Source: Adiantum capillus-veneris (lineage: Eukaryota > Streptophyta > Polypodiopsida > Polypodiales > Pteridaceae). Taken from it: DNA of 64,000 bases. The stretch spans positions 86,752,840 through 86,816,839 of the forward strand of contig CM043971.1 of assembly GCA_014529385.2 (NCBI GenBank), in the 5' to 3' direction. Position numbers and translations under genes: made by a program. Of this stretch, positions 1-11,194 are shown piece after piece. The number at the start of each line of letters is the position of its first letter. Position 1 is the first letter of the stretch. The notes under the pieces were generated by a model, which did not search any database, was not told the origin of the DNA, and was given only the letters and a program-made list of their open reading frames with translations.

Positions 1-480
1 ACAGACGGTTCATTTACATGTACGCTATAATTTCAAAACCCATGTATAGCTTGATTACACACTTTGAGTGGACCGAGGCATGTGAATAATCCTTCATGAA
101 GCTTAAGAAAGATCTCACTTCAGCTCCAATATTGAAAGCACCAGATTGGAATAAGATACCCCACATACATGTATATGCTTCCAATTTTTCCATAGGCTAT
201 ATACTAGCTCAACCAAGAAATGGAGAAATTGATTTTCCTATTTCTTATGCTAGCCCGACAATTGAACATGGAAGAAAAGAATTACACTACAACAGAATGG
301 GAAGGATTAGGAATGATCTATGCCATAAAAAAAGTATAGACATTACCTATTAGCAAACAAATTTGTATTCTTTGTGGACCACTAAGCTTTATTGTACTTG
401 GTCAACAAGCCATACAGCACGGGAAGAATAGTGAGATGGTTCATCATTCTTCTGGAATTTGATTTCATTGTGGTCGTAAA
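1..480 (+). pseudogene. RT C-terminus and RNase H of outer gypsy element (degenerate)
   Basis: Reading from about base 5, the translation gives the end of a gypsy reverse transcriptase (FEWTEACE just before a stop at about 91-93) and then the RNase H start (LTSAPILKAPDW, ILAQP, ISYAS). The RNase H would remove the RNA strand of the replication hybrid. The first catalytic position, normally D in a VDAS motif, reads VYAS here (YASNFSIG), so the active site is lost. After about base 260 the frame shifts (NYTTTEWEGLGMIYA is legible in a second frame) and further shifts follow. No start exists because this is the middle of a polyprotein. The family call is confident. Confidence 0.85.
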
Positions 481-733
481 AAAGTGCACTACACATTAAA
501 GAGCATATCATTTTTCAAGGATTGTTTCAAGAGAATCACCTAAAGGGATAGACAATGATCTACCAGATGCCTATTTGTTCTCCGTGGAAATGATACCTCG
601 GTGGTCGAAAAACATGGTATCATTGATGACAATAGCTTCAAATACACTTCTTATTTACAAAGGATTAATTGAGCAATCGGCTATGTATTAATTACTAGCT
701 AGTGGGTTATACAAAAGAAATCGAGATGGAATA

Positions 734-970
734 TTGCTCTTATGCATTAATCCTGAAGAGAAACACAAGTACCTAAGTCAAGCACAAATAACCATAGTAG
801 GACTTCACTTTGCGGAAGACCAAACTATGCGACAAATTTTGAGACTTGGAGTATTTGGGAAGACTATGAGGAGTAATGTTCACTCTTTTGTAAAGGATTT
901 CCCTCAATGTCAAAAACAGACACCCATACCTCATGTAACATTGTTTCAAATGTCACATGTTCCTAAGTGA
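734..970 (+). pseudogene. First integrase zinc-binding-like module of outer element
   Basis: The translation contains GLHFAEDQTMRQIL followed by MRSNVHSFVKDFPQCQK. This has the spacing of the H-H-C-C zinc-binding domain that precedes gypsy integrase cores, with the first Cys replaced by Phe (KDFPQC). It lies about 200 bases upstream of a second, better preserved copy of the same type of module. The segment stays open for 78 codons. Whether the duplication is a family trait or a local accident cannot be settled from one copy. Confidence 0.65.
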
Positions 971-1009
971 GGTAATTATCTAGTTACTTACTTATCAAGT
1001 CAAACATTT

Positions 1010-1589
1010 CTTGAGGATATGAGTAAACGCCGTCAAAGAGAAATTAAATCTGAAGCAAGAGACTATGCTCTTACTGGAAACCAATTGTATCAGAGAGGTA
1101 AGAATTAACATTTGCGTCTTTGTGCAAATAAAGACGATTATATTCCAATTATAGAATAAGCACATACTGGATTAGCTGGAGGTCACTTTTCTAGTGAGTG
1201 CACCGCAAGAGAAATATTAATGACAGGCATATGGTGGCCAATAATTTTTGTAGATGCCAAAGAATATGCTTGAAGGTGCGATGCTTGTCAACGAGCAAAA
1301 ATGCCAACATGTGTAGATAGCATGCTAGTAAGACCAATGATGGGGGCTAGAGATTTTGCAAAATGGGGTATAGATACAATACAACCACCTGCTTATAGAA
1401 CCCAAGCTCAATATATCATTGTAGCTATGGACTATTTGACTAGGTAGGCCGAGGCTAAAGAAACTCAAAAGAATGATGCCAGAACCACTGCCGCATTCTT
1501 TTGTGAGTATGTATTCACGGGATATAGACTGCCAATAGAAATTGTCAGTGATTAAGGAACTCATTTCCTCAATGAGGTAATTGAGTATT
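1010..1589 (+). pseudogene. Integrase: zinc-binding domain and first part of catalytic core (outer element)
   Basis: A + frame interrupted by several stops gives GLAGGHFSSECTAREIL and CDACQRAKMPT (HHCC-type zinc module), then the integrase core: KWGIDTIQPPAYRTQAQY with the first catalytic Asp, the IIVAMDYLTR stretch, and IVSD followed by a stop and GTHFLNEV with the second Asp. Integrase would join the cDNA ends to host DNA. The reading breaks off inside EVIEYLL at 1589, where the nested element begins, and resumes at 14303. In-frame stops (for example near 1445 and 1554) show it is inactive. Confidence 0.9.
1585..1589. other. Target-site duplication GTATT, left copy
   Basis: GTATT directly precedes the TG of the 5' LTR and is repeated directly after the CA of the 3' LTR at 14303-14307. 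Five bases is the usual size for LTR retrotransposons. Confidence 0.93.
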
Positions 1590-2544
1590 TGTTGACCGCT
1601 GGGTCAACAACACAACATAGCTCAAGTTTTGTACCAAAGTCTTATCTTTTGCGAGTTATGAAATGCTGCGGATTATGGATATAAACGTCATTTGTAATGA
1701 GTAGTTATTCTAGTTTCAGAAGCCGGGGTGCAATGGAACTTCCAGATTGTAAATACAAAGCCATTTGACCCTTTCAACCCCATTTTTGGTTAAACCTAAG
1801 GTAGCCTTAGTATATAAGGTACCTAGGTCATTTTGTAAGAAGAATTTAATCATAATCAAACTTAGCGTTGCCGTCTACTATGTGTGAGAGAGAAAGAGAG
1901 TGAGTGTGAGCTTCATCCTCCCGCTACGCCCGGCTCGCTCAACACATTGGAGATCCGACTGCACCATTGTTGTAGGCTCGAGGAGAGCTACGCGACGACG
2001 CCAAGCATTCCACGCGACATGAAGCGCACATGCCGACGCATCTACGAGCTATTTGTGGCCGTAAGTGTATCAAACGATGTCTGTTTTCTGCGTGCTAGTA
2101 GTCTATAGAATCGTGGCGACATAAGCTACGCATAGGTACTCATAAATTTCAGTTTCAAGCACTTTCAAAATTCGGCTCTGTCATCCTATGCGTTTTCCGC
2201 AGATGGGTTTTGAGTGAGGGTTTTGAGTGTAGAAGCTTAGGGATAGGTGTATCCTAGTGAGGGGATGGTGTTCCTTAAGTTTCGTATGAATCCGGCATGA
2301 TTAGGTGAGTTGCCTTCCGTATGTGTGTATGTGGCTAGGTGGTGTAGTTGCGAGCAGTGAGGTTCTTGATTGTGGTTTAGTTGGCCTTCCAGAGTGTTGT
2401 ATGTGTAGGATGGTCTCAACTTGACAATCTTAAGAGATTTCCTCCGTGTGCCTATCGTGTCATCTGTGTCCTCGATTGACATTATGTTGATCTAGGTAGT
2501 GTTTGCATGCACTTCATGGGTGTGTGAGTCTCTCCCGTCCAACA
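1590..2544 (+). repeat. 5' LTR of nested element
   Basis: Begins TGTTGACC and ends CCAACA; matches 13347-14302 almost base for base by eye. It starts with an 8-bp inverted repeat (TGTTGACC, 4-base loop, GGTCAACA). A TATA box (TATATAAG) lies at 1811-1818. The stretch at about 2180 carries a half copy of the palindrome motif found in the leader (CATCCTATGCG). Confidence 0.95.
1811..1818 (+). promoter_or_regulatory. TATA box in 5' LTR
   Basis: TATATAAG about 220 bases into the LTR, conserved at 13568-13575 in the other LTR. The likely promoter of the element's genomic RNA. Confidence 0.65.
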
Positions 2545-2545
2545 T

Positions 2546-2563
2546 TGGCGCCGCTGCCGGGGA
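2546..2563 (+). other. Primer-binding site, tRNA-Asp type
   Basis: TGGCGCCGCTGCCGGGGA begins two bases after the LTR end. It is complementary to the 3' end of plant tRNA-Asp (TGGCGCCGTTGCCGGGGA) with one mismatch. This primer is typical of Tat/Athila-type plant gypsy elements. Confidence 0.9.
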
Positions 2564-4918
2564 CACAAGGACCTAAGTAGGTTTCCTACTAACACTCGTG
2601 TGATGGTTGCTTGATTTAGTTTCGGCTAAAGAAAGCGTTTTTCTTAAGTGGATCCGGAAGAGGATATTCCGCGATCAAGTGGATAGCCAGGAAGCGTGTC
2701 TCTTGCCGAGGGTCTGCGACTAGATAGGTTTAGTTAGGATCTGTGGATTAGAGTAGTTGTTGGTGGTCGAGTGATTTGTGAGGTGATAAAAGCGTTTACT
2801 AGTCCGTGTGTGGCAATGAAGCGTTTCTCTACTCATAGATGTAAAACCCTATATGATTTGTAGGAGTAGCTTTAGGTAAGTGATCTGATTCTGATCTATA
2901 GCTATTCATCACTGAATTATTTGCTAAAGTGCTTGATTGCATTTGAAATCACGGAAAAGTGTGCTTTTGAGGGTAAAAATGCAGTCAACAAGCTTTTGTG
3001 GATATTTTAGTATGACTGACTGATGTTGTGCATATAAAAGAGCATTTGCAAGGGTTCTGTGAAGAAAACCTGCAATTTTGTAAACATAGACATCCTACGC
3101 GTAGGATGTCTCAAGGGGGTTCTGGAGACCAATTTTGAAAATTCTGACTGCACCAGTGGGTTAAGAGGGTAGGTTTTACCCTAGTAACATATTGACTTGG
3201 GTGTTTTCCCCTAATTTTGTTGACCAAAAGCCAAAAGGCAAAGTCAGAAAACGCAAAATTTCATAAAAGTCTTAAATTGAGTGATTTTTGCATGTTTTTG
3301 CAATTGTGAAGCATACTTGCACTTGTTGAGAGCATAAGGAAGCATCAGGGACACTTTAGTCTCAAAAAATCAGCAGTAGACATCCTATGCGTAGGATGTC
3401 TACAGGGTGATGTGGGCATTTTTTTGAAAATCTGAGTTTACCTGTGTGTTTAGAAGGTAGGTTTTACCCTACACCTGGAAAGTGGAAATTTGACCAAATT
3501 TTGACAAATCAAAGCCAAAAGACGAGAATTGCCAGACATCCTACCCAAATTGTGCCCAAGGCATAATTTTTGAGACCACATCATAGGGTGACTTCATGTG
3601 CATGCTATACATGATGTTTTGAGTGCATGTGATAAATTTCATCTCATTTGGGTCAGTGAAAGGGAAGATTGAGCGGACTTTGGCATTTTGACTGAAAAAG
3701 GCAAGAACAGCTAGTTTTGGGGTCTTTTGACATCCAAACCAAAATCTAAGCATACCACTGGGTTACTGACATCAAGGGGAAGCTGTGGGACAAGTTTGGG
3801 GTCAAACAGGCCAAAAAGACATCCTACGCGTAGGATGTCTTCTGTGTGATTTAAGACTCTAAACACATTTCTGAGCATACCATAGTGATCAGCACCTTAA
3901 GGAGAGTCTATGGTTCAAATTTGGGGCAAATCTGAGCAGTTAGACATCCTACGCATAGGATGTCTAAGGCATGATTTAGAGGCCAAATTCAAACTGTGGA
4001 CATAGCAGGGTGTTGTATAGCCTTAGGCAAGCCTCCTAGTCAATTTTGGTCCAATTTGGAGTTGATTTGACTTAGGGATTCATCAGACCAGACATCAGGT
4101 TTCTGGAACAGATTCTTGATCATTTGACCAACCTATAGGTGTTAGAATCAAAAAGTAAAAATAGCTGTGAGCTTAGCACATCAAGGGGAAGCTACAGTGC
4201 AAGTTTGAGCTAAAACAGAGCAAAAGGACATCCTACGCATAGGATGTCTCCAGCTTGATTTAGGACTCCAAACCAACCTATGAGCACACCACTGTGATCA
4301 GCACATCAAGGAGAAGCTAGGGTGAAAATTTCAAGTCATTCTGAGCAAAAATACATCCTACGCGTAGGATGTCTCAAGGCCATTTTTAGGTCCAATTGAA
4401 TTTTTGAGCATACCATTGTGTTGCTGGACTTAAGGGGAGTCTCTGGACCAAATTTTGTTAAATTCTGAGCATATAGAGATACTACGCATAGGATGTCTCT
4501 AGGCCACTTTTAGGGTCTAACTGTACCTTAGACCATACAGAAGTGTTCACAGTGTCACAGAGATACCAAATCTTTTTTCAAATTTGAATTTGGACTCATT
4601 TTGACCAGTCTCAATTGCATTTCACGGTTTTGGCCATAACTTTCACAAACGGTATCGGATAGGAAAAGTTTTTATATCAAAACGTAGCGTGAGAGCGGCT
4701 CTACAGATCTTAGAGCAAAACTCTATTTGGATCAACTTTGAAAAAAAAAGTCGTTTGAGGCCTCAAAATTCATCCGGAAGTCAGGGGTGTCTAAAAGCGA
4801 CAATTTACAAGAATTGTGACGAAACGGTTGCGGTTTTGGACATAGTTTCGACTTTTCCCTAACCAAAGCACTTGAACAAAGTGGACTAAGTCTACTTGAA
4901 CCAAGCAAAAGCTCTTAA
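2564..4918 (+). repeat. Non-coding leader with an array of perfect or near-perfect palindromes
   Basis: No coding signal is seen between the primer site and the CACTA-ended insertion. From 3088 to 4500 a palindrome built of AGACATCCTACG plus its reverse complement recurs at 3088-3111, 3378-3401, 3817-3840, 3942-3965, 4227-4248, 4352-4374 and 4475-4500; a half copy lies at about 3534. Spacing is about 125 bases or roughly twice that. The flanking text also repeats (phrases such as 'aaggggaagct' and 'tctgagca'), so it is a decayed tandem array of about 125-145-bp units. The first copy is perfect over 24 bases; others differ at one or two positions. Confidence 0.9.
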
Positions 4919-6239
4919 CACTAGGTTGGTAATGGGACACTTTTACGTCCTGTTAAGTGACCATTTTCCTTGAATTATGTCAAGAGTTTCAAAATGGATT
5001 TTGAGGTGCTATCTGTCTAGAAAGTTGTCTCATGAGCTGAAAAAAACTCGACATTTTTTTGGAATATTAATTCCATCTTTAACCTTGTCCTTGCACAACA
5101 TTTCACAACCTAAACTGTGTGAAAAAACGGGTCCTGTTTTTGGCTTTTTTCAAGTTTTTGCAACTATACCACTCTAGAATTCATGTTTGTGAGGTATATA
5201 ATGCTAGAGAACTATCTTTAGTAGTCCTCAAGATGTCGTGATGCTTCTAGGGAGAAATAGATGTTAAAGTTGTAAGTTATGACCAAATTACAAAAATTAT
5301 CAAATCCTGTTTTTTAGCCAATTTTAGCTCTTCTATGATTTTTTTGGTGGCTTTCATGATATCCAAATGCAATTTTGATTTTGTATGTCGCATATTGTAA
5401 CATAAAGCTAATATTCCTTGAGTTTTGGGCACCTAATACCCTATTTTTCATAGTAGACAACGATGGTTGATTTTTTCAATTATAGAAGAAAACGAAACAT
5501 TCTAGTATATCAAGTATAGCTTTTTCAATATTGTTAGTTTCTTGTGACAACTACATGCATTTTGTAGGTAGTAACCATATCTAGTCATAAGGATCAAATT
5601 TGGCTAGATATTGAGTAGTTTCTATGGGATTCTACAACTCATAATGTTGAACCCAGTTTTTTCATGTTTGCTGTATTTAGCACTTCATCTTTGTCCCCAA
5701 GATTCCCCTTGGTAAGAGATGTATTAATCTTTTGACATGCTCCATGGCTCCTTATGAACCTAAAGGACAATAGGGAACTAAGAAAACATGCATATATTAT
5801 TTGTATTGAACGTGGCTATAGAAACTTTGATGATAGGTTTGCAGAATGGTAAAAATTCAACTTTTTTGTACCTATTTCTTTTTGCAAAACAAAAAATAGT
5901 GAGTGAGAAGCAATCATATGTTCTGATCACAAACCCATTGAAGTTAACTAGGGAATTTATCTCAAGTCCTACAAAAATCCCTAATCTTTTTTTTATGCAA
6001 CAAAACGTAAGAAATGCCTGTTTTGATGAAAATGTACTGGTCCATCAACTTTGGAGGCTTGGTGTGACCAAAAGATGAGAAATTTTACAAGTTTCTTATT
6101 TTTTTCCATGTGTAGTAGGCCTTGAACTATAACCTCATGAAAGGATTTTACAAAATGAGTGGATCTACTATGGTTTTGGAGGTTTTTTTCAAAACCTTGA
6201 AAGGACACTTTTATGTCCTGTTAGGTTACCAACCTAGTG
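4919..6239. mobile_element. CACTA-ended insertion with TTAA flanks in the nested element's leader
   Basis: CACTAGGTTGGTAA at 4919-4932 is matched by its reverse complement ending in TAGTG at 6239, giving a 1321-bp element bounded by TTAA on both sides (4915-4918, 6240-6243). Just inside the ends a 23-base motif (GGACACTTTTAYGTCCTGTT) occurs as a direct repeat. The interior is AT-rich with no transposase; short ORFs show no known domain. CACTA ends suggest an En/Spm-type non-autonomous element, but that superfamily normally makes 3-bp duplications, so the TTAA flanks are unusual. It ends only 15 bases before the gag start codon. Confidence 0.65.
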
Positions 6240-6254
6240 TTAAGCCCAGAAATC

Positions 6255-7943
6255 ATGTCTACCCTAGATTCAAATGCAGCTTACACAAGCTTGGAGATCC
6301 CGACGATAGAGGAATATCCTCCCACAATGGATCTTCCAAACTTGCAATTGATAAAGACCCATCTTGTTGAGAGAGTTTGGATGATCGATCATGAGAGTGA
6401 AGGACTATATAGAAACATTGATGACAACGAGGTCAATCTTTATAGGTGCTCAGATCCATACCTAGAAGAGATAACGGATTACAAGCTCTTATATGTCTAC
6501 AAATACGGAGTCGACTGTCAATGGAGATCTATAGTTGTCGACAAGTATGGACGAGAATACAGAGTTGTAGAAAGCAAAAATCCACAAACTGTACTAGAAA
6601 GAGGTGGATATTCGATCAATGAAGGACCACAAATGCCTCCACCAAACATGAGAATTCCTATAGGAATTCCAAGAAGAGAGCCACCAGGATTCCCTTCAAG
6701 AGCGATAACGAGAGAAGGATTGGGAGAATCTCTGGTTAGACTTGTAGACAATCGACACGTTAGACCATCCCAAGTCCAGAAATGGGTAAACAGAAAATAA
6801 TCCGGAGATAAAGATCCGAGAGATCACGTAGCGGCTTTTAGAAGAGTGATTAGAGCAGAGGAAGTTTCAGATTTTGCGACAGAGTTTGCGGGATTTGGAT
6901 TGACTCTAGAAGATGATGCAGCTACATGGTTCGATTTGGTGGAAAAAGGGGATTTTGAGACCCTAGATGAGCTGTTTGAGGAGTTTATTGAAGAATTCTT
7001 GCCAAAAGGCATTGCTCACAACACGGTCTTGCAAATCCATAGATTCAAATAGAAAGAGAATGAATCAGTACGCAAAGCATCATTACGGCTCAAGAGATAT
7101 GTTAAGCTCTGTCCGAGAGCGGAATTACCTACGCAAGCACGATTGATGTTGATCTTTATCCAGGGAATAAGAGATGAGGTCCTTCAGAAGGATCTGCATA
7201 TGATAAGGAGGATGATGCTAAACGAGTTGATCAAAGAAGCTCTTTATGTGGTGGATAATTGTGAGGCATACAAAGAAAAGGACTTAAAGAGTCAAGGAGA
7301 TGACACATCCTCTCAGCACAGTTTTTCACAGATAAGTGAGTCCATTGACAAGCCAACGGCACCTATTGATCAAGAAAATCTTATCGACGACTTGGTCAAG
7401 AGGTTGATTCCTCTTGTAAGGTTTGATTCGGGAGAGCCGAAGTGGTGTGAAATTGAGAGAAAATGGACGAACCATACAGGGGAAGTGTGCTATTATAGCA
7501 TGGAAAATGCTAGGGAGAGGTATGTACAACCTGTTCCAGAAGCACCTACTCCACCTAGATACATTACGGGAAATGCGCCAGGACCAAAAGGAGTTTTAAG
7601 GCCACAGCTTGTCTTAGGACAACAACCTCCGCTGCCAGGTGCTAGAATGCAGGTAGACATGAGATACATGCCAATGATGGAAGCATCAAATAAACCAACG
7701 GGAGTACCAGCTACAATGTGGTATAGCAACCAAAGTGGGTACTACCCTTCGGAGCAACAAAATGTGAGAGCAACACATGGAGTGGTGAGGCCGGTACAAC
7801 CTCCACCTCCTGGGTTTCAATCAAAAGAAAGAAGGTATGAAATGGACGAAAGGACATTGCGTTTCATTGCAAATAACGGCTTATCTAGGTCAAAGCTTGC
7901 TTATAGGCAAGAGGAAATGCTAAAAGAATCTCCTCAACCATAG
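6255..7943 (+). pseudogene. Gag of nested element (two internal stops)
   Basis: The first ATG after the CACTA-ended insertion is at 6255 (MSTLDSN). The frame continues through stops at 6798-6800 and 7050-7052 to 7941-7943, all in one register, so the three open pieces are one broken gene. The N-terminal 185 residues are an unrecognised domain with a proline-rich end (PQMPPPNMRIPIGIPRR). Then comes a retrotransposon Gag (capsid-like) domain: DPRDHVAAFRR, WFDLVEKGDFETLDELFEEF, ESVRKASLRLKRY. A Pro/Gln-rich tail follows. Gag would form the particle that packages element RNA. After the last stop, a CxxSxxxHxxxxC string (about 7950-7990) looks like a decayed zinc knuckle. Confidence 0.85.
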
Positions 7944-9716
7944 ATAGATTGTCGCAAAAGTCGTGACAACCACTTGGTCAAACAATGTCCTCATACAGAG
8001 ATCACTGAAGTAAATGCCTATTGTCTTGAGTGTGGCATCACTCAGTTGATCCCCGATGGCCCGAAAAAACCAAACCAAATCAGGAAAATCACGACAAATG
8101 TATCAGGGATTGTTCAGCTCCCTAGTAGCTCAGAAAATGAAAATGTCATACCAATTCAAGTGGTTACGAGAGCACAAGCTCAAAAGAAAGCTGATGAGAA
8201 TCCAGAGACAAAGAACACGGAAAGTGTCAAGAGTCCAAAGACAGATGATGGACCAAAGACAGATGCACCTAGTCAGAAAACCAAGAGCAAACGAAATAGT
8301 TGGAAAGCTAGAAAGACTAGCATGAAAGCACGCAGGGAACGAGAGAAAAAATCCCTAGCTGAGAAGCTTATCGAAGCTGAGGAGAAGATAAAACAACATG
8401 AGGAAAAGGAGGCACCTTCTCTTACACAGATGGTTAAACCTCTAGAAGAACCATCCACGGATGAGAAACCGAGAAGTGCTAGTTCAGGAGGATCTGTGTT
8501 GGCAGAGAAGGTTAATGAGACATTAGATCCCCTCTTGAAAGCCTATGATGCGAGGCTCAAAAACAAACAAACCGAAGAACAAAGGTGGATGACATATCTC
8601 TATACGGAACTAGAAACGCAAAGGTTTGAAATGTGCAAGAAAATGATTCAAACAGCCCAAGCTTTACTAGAAGCACCAGTTGCAAAACCTGAGGATGTGA
8701 TCCGTGTCATGCCTACACAAATAATCCCACCAAACCAGGAACTAAAAGAGCCAGATTCTAGTCATGAGCACAGACCAAACCTCAAAGACCCAGCATTAGA
8801 ACCAAGGATAGTACTGAATACCACGGATAACTCTTCCGAGGGATTTCACCAAGCTATACCTGAGGATTGTAAAGAGATAGATGGTCTTGACGAATTGTGG
8901 AAACAATTCAGAGAGTCCAATGAAGCCGAGGACCTAAGAAGACAAGTAGACAAGACTGGTGATGAACGAGAAGTGTTTCTACCACCAATAGAGGAATTTG
9001 AGACCGGATCTCAAATGAATCTAGATGTGCGATCGTATTGGGGTGACAAAGGATCTGTACAATCTATGGATAGTCAATCCCATTCGTTAAGAACACTACC
9101 GTCCTACATGGGAGAGTACGAGACCAAGTCAGATGTGGTTGCAGTCCCATCACAGAGACTGTCTCCCAACAAGGCCATCGATTCAAAGGGGCTAGTAGAT
9201 ATTCTATCTACCCCAGTCACCTGTACAATAATGTTAGCCGAGTTGCTCAGAATAAGACCAAACATGTGGGCTAATGTGGGTAAATGTCTAGAGAAATTTG
9301 GTGTAAAAACCCCAATGACTCAAATCGAGGAAGGCATCAACGAGCTTGAAGTGCCTCAACTAAATACTAGGCCAGTGCCATTAAACAAGGTAGGAGAGTA
9401 CTACAAGGGAGAAGATGGAAACACCACCCTTCCTGTGGAATTCAATGGTGTAAAAACCATGGAAATCCTTGACAGTGGAGCTGGTGTGGCCATTGCAACC
9501 AAAGAGGTTTGGAAAAAATGGGAAAAACCTGCCTTGAGATCCACACGAATGACCCTGCAGCTTGCAAACGGACACAAGGAAAAGCCCATAGGACTGCTAG
9601 AAAAAGTATTTGCTACTTCTTGTGGCATTGAATATGAACACACTTTTGCTGTTGTCGACTTTGGCAAGAAGAACAACTATGAAATCATTCTGGGAGACCA
9701 TTCATGCGACAATTGA
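7944..9716 (+). pseudogene. Gag C-terminus and aspartic protease of nested element
   Basis: This stretch is in the same register as gag and open for 580 codons (7974-9716). There is no convincing ATG, which fits a polyprotein continuing past the stop at 7943. After the zinc-knuckle relic come a Lys/Glu-rich coiled-coil region (about 8270-8480, KARREREKKSLAEKLIEAEE), an acidic linker and then a retropepsin: ILDSGAGVAIATKEVW with the catalytic DSG at 9471-9479 and EIILG at about 9680-9694. The frame is lost at about 9692: LGDHSC is read where the other frame gives GRPFMRQLKMVQDWGY, as if one G had been deleted. The protease would mature Gag. No RT follows it. Confidence 0.85.
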
Positions 9717-10345
9717 AAATGGTTCAAGATTGGGGTTATGACCATATATACCTGAGACATATGGAAACCATAACAAAGATAAACCATAGGGACCATAGCT
9801 ATAGGGATGTGACGAGAACACCGGTAGAGGAGTTTGATTCCGCCACAGTAGCAGGATTATAACTTCCAGCTTGTTTGGGTAAGCCTAAAGAACTGTGGAT
9901 GTGTGGAGCTTCACAATGTGGTAGCTTGAAACATGAGGAATGTATCCTAGAGCGGGTTATAGAGGATATGGACTATATCCCCGAACCATTTCTTGAAGAA
10001 GAGTTAGAGCCTTTTGGATGGGAACACATCTTGGCTACTCTGGACGTGTGCGCCGTGGAGGATACTCCCACAACAAAGTTTTGTGATGAAAATGGCTATG
10101 ATGTCGTTCCTTATTTTGCAGTGAGTGCAATCCAGGAAAACGAAGAGAACCAGACATCAACAAGCTCTCGACATAAGGAGAAAACAAAGAAATTTGGAGA
10201 ATCAAAAGATGAAGAAGACGACGAGCTCTATGACTCTGTAGAACACTTCGAGCTTCAAGAAGATCAACGACCCGGGAATCAATGTCATTGCTACACAAAT
10301 AAAGTGCATCAAAAGTGGATTTCGAAGTCCTCGATGAAGACATAG
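9693..10345 (+). pseudogene. Protease tail and Cys-containing acidic region of nested polyprotein
   Basis: After the frameshift at about 9692 the second frame carries the protease tail (MVQDWGYDHIYLRH), a stop at 9858-9860, and then 9875-10345. The latter shows WMCGASQCGSLKHEEC (clustered cysteines), EPFGWEHILATLDVC and an acidic, Ser-rich tail ending in KVHQKWISKSS. I do not recognise a named domain. The region is the usual place of RT in a gypsy element, so its presence directly after protease shows that RT, RNase H and integrase are missing here rather than displaced. Confidence 0.65.
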
Positions 10346-11194
10346 CCACCACAAGCATGCTCATACATGGCTCCTAATAAGGATGAAAAGAATCAGCTAG
10401 GAGGAATACGACCAGAGCAACGAGCTAACAATGCTCTAATCAATGGGCTAGAAAAGTCCTCCAAGAAACTACTACCCATGAGCAAACAGACAATAACTTT
10501 CCACTACCAACCAAAAAATCAAGGGGAAGTACAAGAAGTCAACCTTACTGAGGATAGTAGCGATAGTGATGAATCTTACGACATCCCCTATCATCAACTC
10601 AGGCCATCACTATCACCAACCCCTTCAGCAACAACAACCATGACAGGTCAAAAGAATAGGACAACAAGTCAAAGCCAAAAATCTCGACAAATCTGGATAC
10701 CAAAAAGCCAGATTGGCCAAAAATAGATATGGATCAAGAAGACAAAGATCTCTGATGATAGATCACAAGATCCAACACCAAAACAAAAACAAGGAAAGCA
10801 TGCACGAACGGGTAAGAATATCACAAAGTCGCAAGCTTTCACAACTCAGGTTTGGGCTCCAACGAAGTTGATTCAAGCACGAAAAAGTCAGGAATTCATT
10901 TGGATTCCAAAACAACCACAATATCAACTTTCAAAGCCTGAATCCCGTCAGCAACCAAGCGTACAAGGGCTGAAGCAAAGACCACTGTTGACTCACACAA
11001 CAAAAAGGTGGATCCCAAAGAAGTCTCTTCAAACACAAACGAAGCACGGGCAAGTATGGGTTCCCAAACGAGCGTCAGCAACAAAACAGCCAATAATCAC
11101 AAAGAAATGGGTCCCAAAGAAGAACAACAAAACTGCTGTCAGTGCATCGCCGCTTGAATTCTTACAATTCTTTCTACGATTACAGTACAGTTAG
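10346..11194 (+). pseudogene. W-x-P-K repeat region of nested polyprotein
   Basis: In the same frame as 9875-10345, with stops at 10343-10345 and 10724-10726, the translation holds a run of motifs of the form [IVRK]-W-[IVA]-P-[KT]: IWIPK (near 10690), VWAPTK (near 10853), IWIPK (near 10900), RWIPKK (near 11010), VWVPKR (near 11060) and KWVPKK (near 11107), separated by 15-60 Lys/Gln/Ser-rich residues. The whole is very basic. A similar W-motif region ends the pol of the outer element. Function is unknown; a nucleic-acid-binding tail is one possibility. Confidence 0.7.

Noticed and set aside
2546-2563. tRNA gene
   Set aside because: Only the primer-binding complement is present, with no cloverleaf; the same holds for the initiator-Met sites at 30797, 37862, 52725 and 60432.
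3088-4500. CRISPR-like array
   Set aside because: Repeats are full palindromes at irregular, long intervals in a plant retrotransposon leader, with related spacers; no cas genes and the wrong kind of genome.
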